NCBI GenBank assembly: GCA_910592205.1
Contig: CAJVPJ010000062.1
Span: 1 to 51,416 of the forward strand
Direction of reading: 5' to 3'
Source of the DNA: Paraglomus occultum
Lineage: Eukaryota > Glomeromycota > Glomeromycetes > Paraglomerales > Paraglomeraceae
DNA: 51,416 bases
The notes beneath the pieces were generated by a model that made no database searches, had not been told where the DNA came from, and was given only the letters and a program-made list of their open reading frames with translations. The translations under genes were made by a program, and so were the position numbers. Shown one piece after another: positions 22,725 to 34,898 of this stretch (the first letter of the stretch is position 1; the number at the start of each line of letters is the position of its first letter).

Positions 22725-24982
22725 ATGTCATCAAACAGTGCTTCCTGGACTTTGTCTCTTCTGAAGAACTTGACAAGTTACTTGGATGATCCTACACAAG
22801 ACAGACTTGGCTTGTTAATTGAATATATCAAGAAAACAGTGAGCAGGTTACAGAATGATGACTTCAGGTACCATTCAGTATCTTCAGTGCAATTGGATAA
22901 ATATGGCCTTTTTGACAAAGACTACTCAAACAGAATCGCATTGGGTCGAGAAGACACCTTTTGGAATCGAACCACGAGAGTCTGGGATTATGCTTACGCA
23001 CAATTGCTCGCAGATGATCTACGAGCATTAAGTTTACTTTTGTGGTTGACGAGGCTATTTCGAAATCTTGTCGCTGGAATTAGCACCAATCAGGAGAAAG
23101 CTGTGTGAGTGAGAACGCTTTTTAACACATTTTATTAAAAATTTAATTAACAGGTTTCCTAATCAATAGAGAGTATGAATGGCATGTTAAAGTGTTAAAA
23201 ACGTTGGATTACTGCTTAGAGATCATCGAGAATAAGAAGATCAATTACAGAGACGATGGTCATTATTACAGTTAAATGTTTTGCATAACACTGCTTCATA
23301 AAGTATTCGATACTAATTATATTTGCTTGTTGATCCTATTAGCCATAGCCTTTACCAATTCGAGTATGCAGGCTTTATCAAACACTATAACTGGTCATCC
23401 GGAACTGCAACAGCTTCTATGGTCTGATCTTATGAACGAAACCATTGGGAAAGGGATCTTAAAGTGAAGTAATTATCAATGAACATAGTTGCTTTCATTT
23501 GATTCGTCATGATATTAAATTTTATTAATCGTAGTCGTGTCGCAACACAAGAGGACGAAGTAAGCTTGACTAGTTTGTTGATGCTGGTTTATAATTCTAT
23601 CCACAACAGTAAAGCGCGCAGGTATTTACTCTCGGGTAATTTTTGCTCATTCAACAGAGTTAATAATTTCTTTTTTTAGTAAAATTCTAGTTGAATCCCC
23701 TACTGGGATCGATCTATTAAAATACTTATTATGTAAGGCTGAGTTATTACTAGCGGATGAAAATTCAAAACGCTTTGAAATGATGTATGTCAATTTACCC
23801 GTACTGCTCCATACTCGTGCTTATCTTGTTCACTCACTCATTATTCAAGTTATTAATGTCGCAGATATGCTGTTATATCCGAATTGATCGATCTAGATTT
23901 CTTTCCCATTCTTTATGATATGCCTTCTATATCCGCGAGGTATTATACATATAAGAGCTTTCAATTTGCAATATTTATTTTAATACGTAATTTAATCCAT
24001 ATTTGTGTTTATCAGAAGAGACCAGCCAAACCGTCACCAAATCGCTTTACTGAAGTTTCTCGACTCGAAACTGCATTCTTCAGATCCGGGACAGACACAA
24101 CTTTCTCCGTCATCAACAACACATCTGGCTTGCATATTTCAGCAGCTATCACCTCACATTATTAATTCAATGAAAGAAGCAACAAATGATAGTTTGTCTG
24201 ACCAAGCGAGAGAAATTCAACCAGAATTAATGGAAAACAGATCAACGCTGTATACAGCATTGATATTGCTCTTGCAATGTTTTGGAAATTTAAGTCAGAG
24301 TGAAGATGAAAATACTCGAGCGAGTTTATTTTCTGGGGGTGTTGTAGCTGTTGCAATATGTAAGTAATGAATATTGTTAAGAGAGACAACCTGATTAGCG
24401 TGAATAGTCTAAAGCTTCTAATCAATACATTTTTTAATTGCAGCTTTATTGCGTCAAGCTGAAGAGACAATTCCACGTATAACCAAACCAATCAAGGCAA
24501 ATTCCGCGCAACAGGATTCTGGAGAATTCGCTAACGTTAAACGAGATCTTGTTAATGTAATTGCTAACATGTCGTATAAGAATCGACGTGTGCAAGACGA
24601 AGTACGTAATTGAGGAGTAGAATCTACATTTATAATTTATAAATTAATTAATATTATTAATCTGTAATATGCAGGTCCGCAACTTAGGCGGGATTCCTGT
24701 AATATTGAACCAATGCAGTATTGATGATGCTAACCCATGTAAGTGTTGAGGCACGTTGATATTTTCAAGTTTATTGAATATGACTAATTGTTATCTCATT
24801 CACCAGTCATACGCGAATACGCTATATTTGCTGTTCGCAATCTTCTGGATAATAATTTCGAGAACCAAAAGCTCATCGAGCAATTGGCTCCTATAGAGGT
24901 GTTGCAACATCCCGCTGTAAGCGATATAGGTTTAAGAGCCGAGTTAAATGATGACGGAAGGGTTCACATTAGACGTGGGTGA
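22725..24982 (+). CDS. Ataxin-10 homologue (CTR86-like)
   Basis: A multi-exon gene with about eight introns of 60-120 bases. Exon 1 (from the ATG at 22725) gives 'WTLSLLKNLTSYLDDPTQDR' and 'LLLWLTRLFRNLVAGI', an armadillo-like helical repeat region. The C-terminal exons give the ataxin-10 signature domain: 'DLVNVIANMSYKNRRVQDE', 'VRNLGGIPVILNQCSIDDAN' and 'IREYAIFAVRNLLDNN', ending at 24982. Ataxin-10 family proteins are cytoplasmic helical-repeat scaffolds. The yeast homologue is CTR86, and the animal protein is linked to cytokinesis and neuronal survival. Frames join cleanly. The gene converges with the kinase gene, with 10 bases between stop codons. Confidence 0.85.
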
Positions 24983-24992
24983 TCATATCATG

Positions 24993-26476
24993 TCAGGTAT
25001 TACGAATTCTTCGTATTCTTAACGGATGTAGCATGTCAGTATTAAATATATCTGTAATCAGTGAATTAATCAATAAACGCGAATACGAATGAGGATAAAT
25101 ACCTTTGTTATCTACAAGTTCACGTAACTTTTGTGTAGGCAATAAGGTACTATAATATCGTGCCTGCGGATGTGTCGATTGTGAATCAGAACTTTCGGTT
25201 TGGGTTTCGTCCGTGTTCTTTCCTGAATTTTGTCTTTTTTGTTGTCTCCTAGTTGCAAGTGCAATCTGTTTATGCTCTTCACAATCGTAGTCATACAACC
25301 ATTTCCATAATTTCTCCTTTAACTCTGCTGAAGTAGGCCTCATGGATGGGTTATCATGCCAGCATTGCTGCATTAACTCCTTGAGGCAATCTGGCATCTG
25401 TTTCATAATAGGTGGTCTTGTACCTCTGCAAAGTTTAATGGCCAAGGATGTATCGTATGGAACATCTCTGAAGGGCTTCTTGCCCGAAGCGACTTGCCAC
25501 ATAATTATACCGAAGCTATAAATGTCCGCTTCTTCCTTATATTCACTTCCTTTTAGCACCTCCGGGGCAACATATGGTAATACTCCGAATATTTCCGGGA
25601 CTTGTCCACTTGTCGACATAAACCTAGATCAGCTATTGTAGTCGTGTTACGACCGCGAACCAATATATTACCGCTGTGAAAATCGCGATGAACTAATCCA
25701 TTGGAGTGAATTGCTTGCAAACCGTCGGCCACATTCCAAAGCAATTCAACACGGTCTAGCCATGTCAAGTTGGCATGTTCTGTGCGAACATAGTTGCCCA
25801 GATCGCCAAATCGCTCGTTTGCAAGAACTAGGCCTATGTTGTCGGTCTCTGGTGCTCGAGTGATGCCGAAGCAATGATTTATCTGATTTGCATTCGATGC
25901 GCATTCATAATATGCTTGAAGCTAAATATAATGCATGGTATAATGAAGAAGTTACACTATGCCCTGAACAGGGTTTAGAACCTTTATGTTTAAAAGCATA
26001 TGAAATTTTGCTTATAGCTAGAGAATAAAGGTATGCTACCGTACTGCCATTAGTATCTCACATTTCGCGTACCTCAGTAAGAAAGCTTTCGGTTACATTT
26101 TCAAATCATCCAATATTTTGACTGCCACAGACAAGCTATTCGCGTCTCTCCTCCATTGACGAGTTGAGAAGTCCAAATATTTAGCATAGCCCTTTTTCCA
26201 GATGGCGCTATACACCTCGCCATACCCTCCTCTAGAGAGGTATCCAGTAATTCGCAGTTCATCATAAGGAATCCATTCCATAACACCATAGTTACTGGTA
26301 GCAGTCAGCTGTGTCGTTCTAATAAATTCATATAGAGCCGCATCACCGCTAGTCCACTTTGAAAAGTCCTCTTTAAACTTATCGGCACAACAAGATTTAC
26401 ACCAGAGATAGGCGGTCATTGGTTTATTACAGTTAAGACATAACCCATGTTCTGCATGATCGAAGGAAGATTCCAT
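24993..26476 (-). pseudogene. TKL-like protein kinase with frame slips
   Basis: The N-terminus has a Cys-rich segment ('CLNCNKPM' and 'WCKSCCADKF') then 'EWIPYDELRITG', typical of the kinases expanded in Glomeromycotina. Kinase parts follow in order: glycine loop 'LSRGGYGEVYSAIW', 'SLSVAVKILDD' with the ATP-site Lys, 'GLVHRDFHSGNIL' catalytic loop, 'IADLGLC' (DLG for DFG), 'GVLPYVAPEVL', 'DIYSFGIIMWQVASGKKPF' and 'MRPTSAELKEKL'. The tail has 'HPQARYYSTLLP'. Two single-base frame slips interrupt it: one after 'ILDDLK' in a run of four T (26098-26101), restored as 'VTESFLTE' in another frame, and one in the activation loop within a tandem 'acttgtcc-acttgtcg' (25600-25615). All catalytic residues are otherwise present. 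This is either a recent pseudogene or a pair of sequence errors. Confidence 0.75.
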
Positions 26477-26831
26477 TATTTCTATTAGCTGCCTAAGTGT
26501 TAATTAGTATTAAGTGAAAACGAAATAGCAATTATAATTACAAGTGTTTGTGACCAGATAATCAATTTCTTTAATTTGAGAAAAAGGTTACGCAATTAAA
26601 TTTTTAAGCTGTTTCGGGTAACACAGTTCAGGGACAAAAGGGATCTATTTTCTGTGTTACTACAGTACTAGAATTTACTAGCTGGAGTACAAAATTGGGT
26701 CAATGGAATTGCGAGAGATCTACCATTTCTCCTACGGCGAAACTAAATATCTATTTTTATCAAAAGCATTAAAACCGATCTAGCGTTCTAACACAATTGT
26801 CATTATTATCCTCATTTAGTCGATTATTTAA
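26477..26831. other. Intergenic region
   Basis: 355 bases between the kinase start codon and the Fic-like remnant, which are divergent. AT-rich, with no gene seen. Confidence 0.5.
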
Positions 26832-27434
26832 ATGAAACTATTTCTTGACCAAAACCTTTGTCTCATATTACGTAATTGCTCTCTTGCTGTCCACCAACCC
26901 TCTCAAGTTGAAGAGCCAGCTCCATGGGAAGCGAATTTGATTAAATGCGTTGAAATGCTACAAATTTATGGTAAAACTCGACAGTAAGTAAGTCGAGATG
27001 CCCGGGATCTTACTATTTACTGTGTGATTTTGTGATTTAGGAAAACGACAGGTATATTTTGAAATTGTTGAGTTTTACCAGTTTGGTTTTTGGTTAGAAA
27101 AGTACGAGAATAAACCAGACAAACTCAATTATGCAGCGACCCCGCAGATTAACTCTATGGATTTATGAGACACGTAATGTTCGACTTTATAATTTACTAA
27201 TATTCGTGGCTAATTTAATGCTTCTGTACAATTAAGGGCAACAATTGAATGGTAATGGGCGTATTGGCCGTTCAATTATTTTATTCGCAATGGCATCCAC
27301 CTGTTGCTTTTCGGAAATTGGATCGAATACGAAAAAAATATATAGATTCAGCGGTTAAAGCTCGAGCAGAGGATTTAGATTACAGTCGGTTGTATGACAT
27401 ACACGTAGTGTACAACTCATCCTTGATATATTAA
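26832..27434 (+). pseudogene. Fic-domain-like protein remnant
   Basis: An eroded gene on the plus strand. Exon 1 from ATG 26832 gives 'WEANLIKCVEMLQIYG'. With a donor at about 26972 it joins in phase to 'KRQVYFEIVEFYQFGFWLEK' and 'KPDKLNYAATPQINSMDL', then hits a stop near 27167. After about 80 bases the Fic core appears as 'NGNGRIGRSIILFAMAS', matching the GNGRxxR half of the HPFxxGNGRxxR motif. One base later in another frame it continues as 'HPPVAFRKLDRIRKKYIDSA' and ends at 27434. Fic enzymes transfer AMP or related groups to protein hydroxyls using the motif His. Here the His-Pro half and the stretch between the two parts are missing, so activity is not expected. Fic-like genes are, from memory, common in Glomeromycotina. 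Confidence 0.65.
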
Positions 27435-29379
27435 TATTAACAGTTCAGTATTTTTAACTAAATTTTAACGATTGTGTCAAGTATATTATAATAACATGTT
27501 GGATTTATTTTTTTGAGACCGGAGGATGTATATATATTTGCATGCAAGTATATTGGATATCCTGTCGTCACTCTTTAATCTTTTTATACGGAAAGGATTC
27601 TCATATCCATCAAAGAATTGGTAAATATGAAGGAATGTTTTTAAATAACCGGCATGCAAGCATAAAAAATAAGGTAAACGCTGCTATTATTAACGCTGTT
27701 GTAAAAAATTTTTTCATCAACACAACACTTCTCTTCCATACTATAGGGAAAAAAAGTAAGCAATAATCTAATTGTGGTAAGCAAAGAACAATAAAAACTA
27801 AAAAACAGTCAAATGGTAACTCGTGCCTTACATTGACACTGTTCCGCTTCTTAGATATTACTCCATAAATTAATTTTCTCATTAGGAGTGTTTTTCAACA
27901 AAATGTAGTAAACTCTTTTAATTTGTCATTGCTTATTTCTCGCTCTAAATTGACAATTTATTATTTAAGTAGTAAGTTGCGAGTAAGTGGTTACAGACTT
28001 CAATGACTACTTCAGGATTTAAGAGATAGTTCATTCTTATTCTGAATCTCTGACTTCTCATGTTGTTAGAACTGCAAAACGACAAGATTAAACAAAGCTC
28101 GGTGTTATGACAATGGAAAGGTTTTAGTATTTGAATCTTAATTCTGTATTGGAAGCAGCTTGACCTGGAATTGTCAAAGCCCATCTAATGAAAATTTTTT
28201 CAATGACACAATTTTAATCTGAAAAACTCACACTCTTACATTTTAATAGTTGCACTTGGAATAATCCAGTTGTACTGGCAGAGAGCTTTCGTTTTTTTTT
28301 TTTTTAAAAAAAAACACACACAAAACAATTGGGATGTTTGATTTCAGCAATTCTTGGAAAAAATTTTATTTATCCTGTTTTGTTTTTTGTTTTATTTGTT
28401 TATTTTTTTTGACATGATGCATCAAACGCGCGACAGCAGTTACTTATGTCTAATTTGGTAATAGAGACAATAAACATGTACTTAATGACACTAATATAAA
28501 TGGTTTTGGTTAGCATTATAAGCGGAGAATGAGTATAACCGAGCTAGGGACTATAGACAGTAGTTGACTATACTATTACGCCACAAAACTTTGGTAGTCT
28601 CGCGATGCTTCCGATGCAATGTCCGAATTAAGCCAGATCTGAAATAAAAACTGTCACTATAACAGACTATTAATCAAAATCTTGATAGTTCACCCCCCTT
28701 AATATCGGACTTAATATAAATAAAAAATGTTACAAATGTTTATTAAAATATAACAAAAACCAAACTTACGTATTAATATAATACACAAATTATTATTGTT
28801 CAAATATTTAAATATTGTTGTAAGAAGTTTGCTCAACTTTGTTCTTTTTCGCCGATAGATTTTTTTTACTTCCGTAATAATGATATTATCCAAAGAAACT
28901 ACTGCTATAGAGAATGTTAAACCGTCAATTTCTTCTTCTTAATACATGTTGCAACTATTCTGGTATTAGTATAATATTAATATAATTACTTGTTACAATA
29001 TTATTTTGGCTATAACCCGAAAGCAATAAAACTTTGTTGCAATGAAACGAAATGCTTACAAGCGAACCAATATGCGTTTTTGTACAATTTTTAATAGCAA
29101 ATTATTGCCAACTTTATTAAAAAAAAAAAAAAAACTTTTTAAAAAACGTACGTGTTTTTTAACTTATTGTTATAATTTGTTCGGCGATTATATATGTTGT
29201 CCAACTTATCGAACTTTTTGACTATTCAAAAAAGTGGCCGAAAAATTTCGTAGCCAGTAACGCGCTTAAATCACGCTATGCCGATCATTCGATCATCTTT
29301 TAAATGTACATCAGTCACGAGACTGATAAAATTTTAAACTTTTTTTTTGCTGTTTGCAAAATTGTCTAAACTTGGTACC
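27435..29379. other. Gene-poor AT-rich region
   Basis: About 1.9 kb upstream of SUV3, very AT-rich with homopolymer runs. Open frames on both strands (plus 27542-27766; minus 27610-27882, 27945-28184, 28711-28893) have no recognisable domain. A T14-A9 tract lies at 28292-28314 and a long A run at about 29120-29136. The right end should hold the SUV3 promoter. Confidence 0.5.
28292..28314. repeat. T14-A9 homopolymer palindrome
   Basis: Fourteen T followed directly by nine A, then a short CA run. It is a self-complementary low-complexity tract, likely length-variable. Confidence 0.6.
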
Positions 29380-32300
29380 ATGTGGACGAAGTTCAATAAA
29401 CACTCTTTATTCTTCAATTGGCATAAAAACCTTATCTCGCGTAATCCGCCTACACAATATCATATTGCATCTATAGAACGAACATTAGATCGATCTCGGT
29501 TATTATCAAAGCGAGTATCATCAAATGGCATCACATTCGACACCACACGACATTTCTCAACATCTGCCACATTCTACCGCACGCAAGCTAATTCAAATCG
29601 TGAAAGTGGATATGCTGACAGACGGGCGCGTAATTTTCAATTTCCTGAAGAATTATCGCCGTTGCAAGCATTAGCTATGTTGCACCGTAAAGAATGGGAT
29701 GATTCCATGTTAAAAGAACAGCTCCTACAATTTCAGCGAAACGGAAATATAAGGAAACAATGTGGTGAAGTCGGAATACCCCCCTCTGTATTTAAACTGG
29801 CTGTGCAAGATTTTGTAGTGGCTGTCGAAAAGGGTGAACTGCCGAAATGTGGAAATGAAGTTCTCAAAGAGGCTTTTGAAGAGAGTGGGGTAGGTTAGTT
29901 GAAAATTGTTAAAAGATGAAGTCGACGTTTCTATTGAAAATGACTTCACTATGGTGCTATCCATTCATGCCATCTCTGACTCTGTTTCAATAACTCTTGG
30001 CATGCAGTTAGAGTGAGGAAGCTTTTATTGAGTTCATTTCTTGAGTATGCTCAGTCGAACGTGAAGAAATACATGTCCGATGAGCAAGTAGAGCTGTTTT
30101 TATCTATTCGAAACATTAGCGATCTTCGGTTTCCAGCTGATTGGTATGCTAAAGCAAGGCAGATGAATCGGTAAGAGAGCATAAGTTATGCGGATGATTA
30201 TATTTTAAACACAATTTGACTTTCTAGCTATAATCCACCCATACGAGTCATTTTATTCCATTGCCATACTACTCTAAACTAATTGATTGGATTTTTTTAT
30301 TCTCATACCATACATAGCAAAGTAATCTTGCATGTCGGACCTACTAATTCCGGCAAAACTTACAACGCGTTACGACGATTAGAGTCGGCCGAAAATGGTC
30401 TTTATTGCGGTCCGCTACGTTTGCTCGCTCACGAAATATACGAACGAATGAACGCGAAAGGCATACCATGTAATCTGGTAACAGGAGAAGAGAGGAGAGA
30501 GATTCCTGGGCAAGTCCGCTTGGTCAGTTCTACAGTTGAAATGGCAAACACGAAGAAAGCCCTAGACGTTGCTGTCATAGACGAGATTCAAATGATTGGG
30601 GATTTTGAGAGAGGTTGGGCATGGACACAGGCGCTTTTGGGTTTACAAGCTCACGAAATCCATCTGTGCGGAGATCCATCCGTTATCCCTCTTGTGAAGG
30701 AACTTTGTGAAAATGTAAACGACGAGCTAGAAATAAAAGAATACAAAAGACTTTCTCCGTTGGTCGTATCAAATAGGTCATTGGACAATAACTTCCGTCA
30801 CATACGTCGAGGAGATGCAGTAGTTACCTTTTCTAGATATCAAATATTTGCGGTAAAGCGGATGATTGAAAAAGACACGGGTTTGCAATGTGCGGTCGTA
30901 TATGGAGGATTGCCACCAGGTGAGTGGAAGACGTTAGCTAAGGGAACAACAGTCGTGTTCAGTGTTTGGAAGAATTTTATTAACACGTCATTTCTGTCTT
31001 TTAGAGACTCGTTCTCTACAAGCTAAACTATTTAATGATCCCAACAGTGGATACGATGTTATCGTTGCGAGTGATGCCATTGGAATGGGATTGAATTTGT
31101 AAGGCTGGTTTAGTCACATAACATAACGTTTGTCTTAGATTATGTACGCGGCGTATTATACATTTGTTGGTTTCGCTTACTTATCGTAACCAATCTTTAT
31201 GCGTAGAAACGTCAAGCGTATTGTGTTTGAAACGGTGAAGAAATTTGATGGAAAGAATTATCGATACCTAACCCCTTCACAAGTCAAACAAATTGCTGGC
31301 AGAGCAGGACGATTTGGTACTGCTCACGAAGTGGGAGAAGTTACGGCGTGAGTATAATAAGATTATTACTATTATTTAATAAATATCAATATTCTAATTT
31401 TATTTGCAGAATGGATGATGGAGATCTGCAATACGTGACAAGAGCGTTGGATGCTGCGGTCACAAATATTGATGTAAGTTATGTAGGCGTACATGTTATC
31501 ATCCAATGCTTTCTTTGATGTAATTAATTTTTTTTACACATAGTTTGCTGGATTACAACCTAATGCCGAGATGGTGGAACTTTTTGCTCATCAGTTGCCA
31601 GAGAACATTTCATTCTCCCAGCTTCTGGTCAGTGTAGGGCAGACTACTTTGTTGATTCCTTGACATCTTAATACTCACACGCGTGTTTTTCCACTGTTTA
31701 GCAAAAATTCGAAGATCTTGCTCAAATAGATGGTCAATATTTTCTTTGTAATTTTCGGGATCTAAAAGTAAGAAATAAGAAACATGGTTGCTTGTCAAAT
31801 TATGTTACGTCCATATTGTGTGATCAACTGATGTCTGTTATTTCACAAAAGATTATTGCAGATCGGATACAGTCGGTGGAAATGTCAATAGCAGATCGAT
31901 ATGCATTTGTTACATCTCCAGTGAACACCAGAGATGAACTAGTCATGGCTTACTTAACCAAAGTATGTTCCTAAATGGAGCATGTTTATTTTAATGACAC
32001 GTGTCTCCGAATACTCATTTCTCTTTCTTCTCTTAAAACAGTTTGCAGAAATGTATGGAAAGAAAGAGGCATGTCACTTAGAAAGTCTGGTTCGACTTCC
32101 AGAACAGCCTCCAACCACTCCTGAAGTACTGCAAGATCTCGAATCAGCGCATAGAGTCATTATGTTATATTTATGGCTAAGGTTTGCACCACAACTGCGG
32201 TTGTGACGATGTCTTTGTCTATTGTTTTATAACAACTACATCTCTATTAATACGCTACCTATATTCCAGCTATCGCTTTCCAGACGTATTTGTCTCGGTC

Positions 32301-32534
32301 GAAAATGCAATTGAAACCAAGGCACGTTGCGAATCCCTGATACACGACTCGCTTCAAACTATCCAGTTCTTCAGGAAGCGCACAAAATTCAGCAGGTCGA
32401 AAATGAGACACATGGAAGAAGTTGCCTTGCGATCATCAACCGATTATGGACATGCTAAAAGAAAGGGTTTACATAAAGCAGAAAGAAGAGAGAGGCATCG
32501 CAGGGTTGACGGCCAACAGTTGTATACTGCTTAA
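29380..32534 (+). CDS. SUV3: Mitochondrial ATP-dependent RNA helicase SUV3
   Basis: A multi-exon gene (about nine introns) for the SUV3/SUPV3L1 helicase, which unwinds RNA for the mitochondrial degradosome. The ATG at 29380 is preferred. It starts a basic, Ser/Asn-rich presequence without acidic residues for about 45 residues, fitting mitochondrial import. Helicase motifs are clear: motif I '[18 protein letters not shown]', '[15 protein letters not shown]', motif II '[10 protein letters not shown]' (DEIQ is normal for this family), '[10 protein letters not shown]', 'VVYGGLPP', motif V '[14 protein letters not shown]' and motif VI '[10 protein letters not shown]'. The C-terminal part has '[18 protein letters not shown]' and ends in a basic tail. 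All frames checked join, so the gene looks intact. Confidence 0.9.
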
Positions 32535-33592
32535 GAAATGATTTATTGGTTCAGTTTGCTATAGATATGTGTAATAAATGGATGTTGGTGATACCGGGGA
32601 GGAAGAGTTGTTTGGAGACGTTTGATGTTTATTACAGTGTATTGGCTTAATTTGCAGATTGGGTATTGATGGATATTTGAGTAGACGATGTTTAATGGAT
32701 ACGCGCTTTAATCTTTCGTTCAGATTTAGAGACAGTGTACTGTATATTCAATTATTTGAATATTACATAGAACTTGATAATATTCGATTCAACTTTGTAA
32801 GTTTCCTCGGTTTAACCAATTAAGAGATTCTCGGCAGACCACATTATTGTTGTCTATACATTTTGACACTTGACCAGCATGGGGAAAGTATTACTTTGCT
32901 ACCTAATAAATTTGTGATGCTAGCCTTATAATAGTATAGTGATACGATATCAGCCTAGGTTTTCGCAAACTCTGAGAGAATGTTATTGTTTATGCCCTCA
33001 CAACCTATCTCATATGATAAAGTAATTGATCGATAAAATAACTCGGATTTCAGGACAAAATTGTTGTTAACTAAATATGAATTGATTGATTGATTAAGTA
33101 AGAATCGTTGCAAATTTGGTTTTTCTAAAATAGGATATAATGTATTAGTATATTTCGTTCATTTCAGTCAATCTTTATCCATGATAAGTTTACCAACCAA
33201 TTCGGCTGTCATTTACCTTGTATATCCTTTGATCTTTCCCAAATATTTCTAGCGTGAATCCCATTTACCTAATTCTAGTTTAAACCCTTTACATACCTTA
33301 ACCTATTTGGAACCAACAAAGTGCCAGCACAAAATTCATACACATAAAACGCTGCGGGAATCAGGTTCTGTTTACTTAGTTGTCTTAATATTAGTCTCAA
33401 TTAAACATTTGCTACTATACATAATCCAAACCCAATAATTTCGCGTTTTTATAGACACGCCAACTAGTGATACATCCTATATATGACATGGTCTTATGAT
33501 GTCAAGACTGCAAATATTTACATAAGAAATTTGTATTTAAATACTGTAATATTGTCTAGTGTCAATATAACAGATAACAAGGAGCGTCAAAT
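32535..33592. other. Convergent intergenic region
   Basis: About 1.06 kb between the stop codons of SUV3 and the second F-box-like gene. AT-rich, with no convincing open frame or RNA gene. Confidence 0.5.
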
Positions 33593-34736
33593 TTATATAG
33601 AATGACGTATTCTTTTAGCGCGTTTGTTAAACCTATCTGCCCACGCTCTAAGCGGTACGCCGGTAGTCTCTTTAACTTCTACCTGCTTCAATTTCGACAA
33701 ATTCGCGTGAATTAAAGGACGAATGTTAACCACATCTCTGCAACTAGTAAACGTCAACGCCTCTAAATTAACACACTTCTCAACACCATTCCAATCAAAG
33801 TCGTTAAAGGACATATACTCAAAATGTAGATAGCAAAGGGTATCACCCATTGAGAATATCGCCTTACTCAATTGGTTGATTTCATGCGGAGTAAGAAGAC
33901 TTCCTTTAATATGTATAGATCGGAGACGCTTCTGGTTTTTTATAAATTTGATCACATCGCTAGTGATATTATTTGTAGTCTCATGTGTTCTTGTTTGCCA
34001 AAAAGAAATCGAAAATTCTTCCTAAACGTCAAAGTCTCTTGTCGGTAATCAGCGATTTATCAGAACGAAAGCCCACAATAAAATATCAATAACTTACCAC
34101 GTTGCGGCAAGCGTTTAACAATAGCACATTACCGGGCGGAAGAAAAAATGTTGCCGACAATGAAACTTTTCTTAGTGAGGCTTGAGCGAACCAGCTCTTT
34201 ATTTCATCAGCTCCAAACTCTGGAATAAAAGGATATGCAAGAGAGTTAAGCCGTACATCATATCGCGAAAACATTGATAGTATCGCTTGAAGCAATTCAC
34301 GGCATCTGAATATAAGCGCAGGGCCGCGAAAAGTATCGCTTTCAAGCAACCATCGGTGAATTCCTGTATAAAGAAAATACATATCGATGTCTCGTATATA
34401 ATGCGGATAAGGCGTAGTAACGCGTTGAGGCGCAATGATCGCCATATTAATATTATTGAGTCCTTTAACATCATCCTGTGTAATAAAACTCATGAAAGTA
34501 TCGAAAGTTGGGAGATGTGTAAACCCGGGTGAGTTCCAATATACAGGAATTCCTATTGCTCGCCAATATCTCGAAACTTGTAAACATGCTCTAAGAGTAT
34601 CGAGTCCATCGTCATAGATCGGACAATTCCATTCACTAAAGTTATAAGGAAGACGTTCGACGAATTCAACTTGTGGACTTTCCTTTACAAAAGAAAGTAT
34701 CTGGCGGAGAACTATATCAGGAAGAGCAGAAGCCAT
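33593..34736 (-). CDS. F-box-like/LRR-like protein
   Basis: Two exons, 34736-34098 and 34021-33593, joined in phase across a 76-base intron (GTAAGT donor, TTTAG acceptor), encode about 355 residues. The N-terminus 'ALPDIVLRQILSFV' with 'LRACLQVSRYWRAIGIPVYW' matches an F-box: the Leu-Pro start and the final 'VSRxW...YW' are typical. Exon 2 has weak leucine-rich repeats ('LRSIHIKGSLLTPHE', 'VNLEALTFTSCRDV', 'LSKLKQVEVKE'). It probably acts as an SCF ubiquitin-ligase adaptor with unknown target. It is divergent from tubulin cofactor C, with 162 bases between start codons. It is shorter than the first F-box gene here and not obviously a recent copy of it. Confidence 0.7.
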
Positions 34737-34898
34737 AATACTCGCATGCTCATGGAATAATGTAATATTAATTAGTGCTACGAACCTTGCCCAATCTCAG
34801 TTAATCTTATAGACGATCGAAAACTGATTGGATAATGGATCTTCATCACATATTACAGTTATTACTTTTCTTTCTACGATATTTTTAACCCCAACAAC
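34737..34898. promoter_or_regulatory. Bidirectional promoter region
   Basis: 162 bases between the start codons of the F-box-like gene (minus) and TBCC (plus). They must share this space for initiation or have leaders within it. Inferred from layout only. Confidence 0.45.

Noticed and set aside
27542-28184. Open frames on both strands in the region upstream of SUV3
   Set aside because: Mutually overlapping, no recognised family, composition as expected of AT-rich DNA.
30580-30600. DEIQ in place of DEAD/DEAH in the helicase motif II
   Set aside because: It is the normal sequence for the SUV3 family and not an anomaly.
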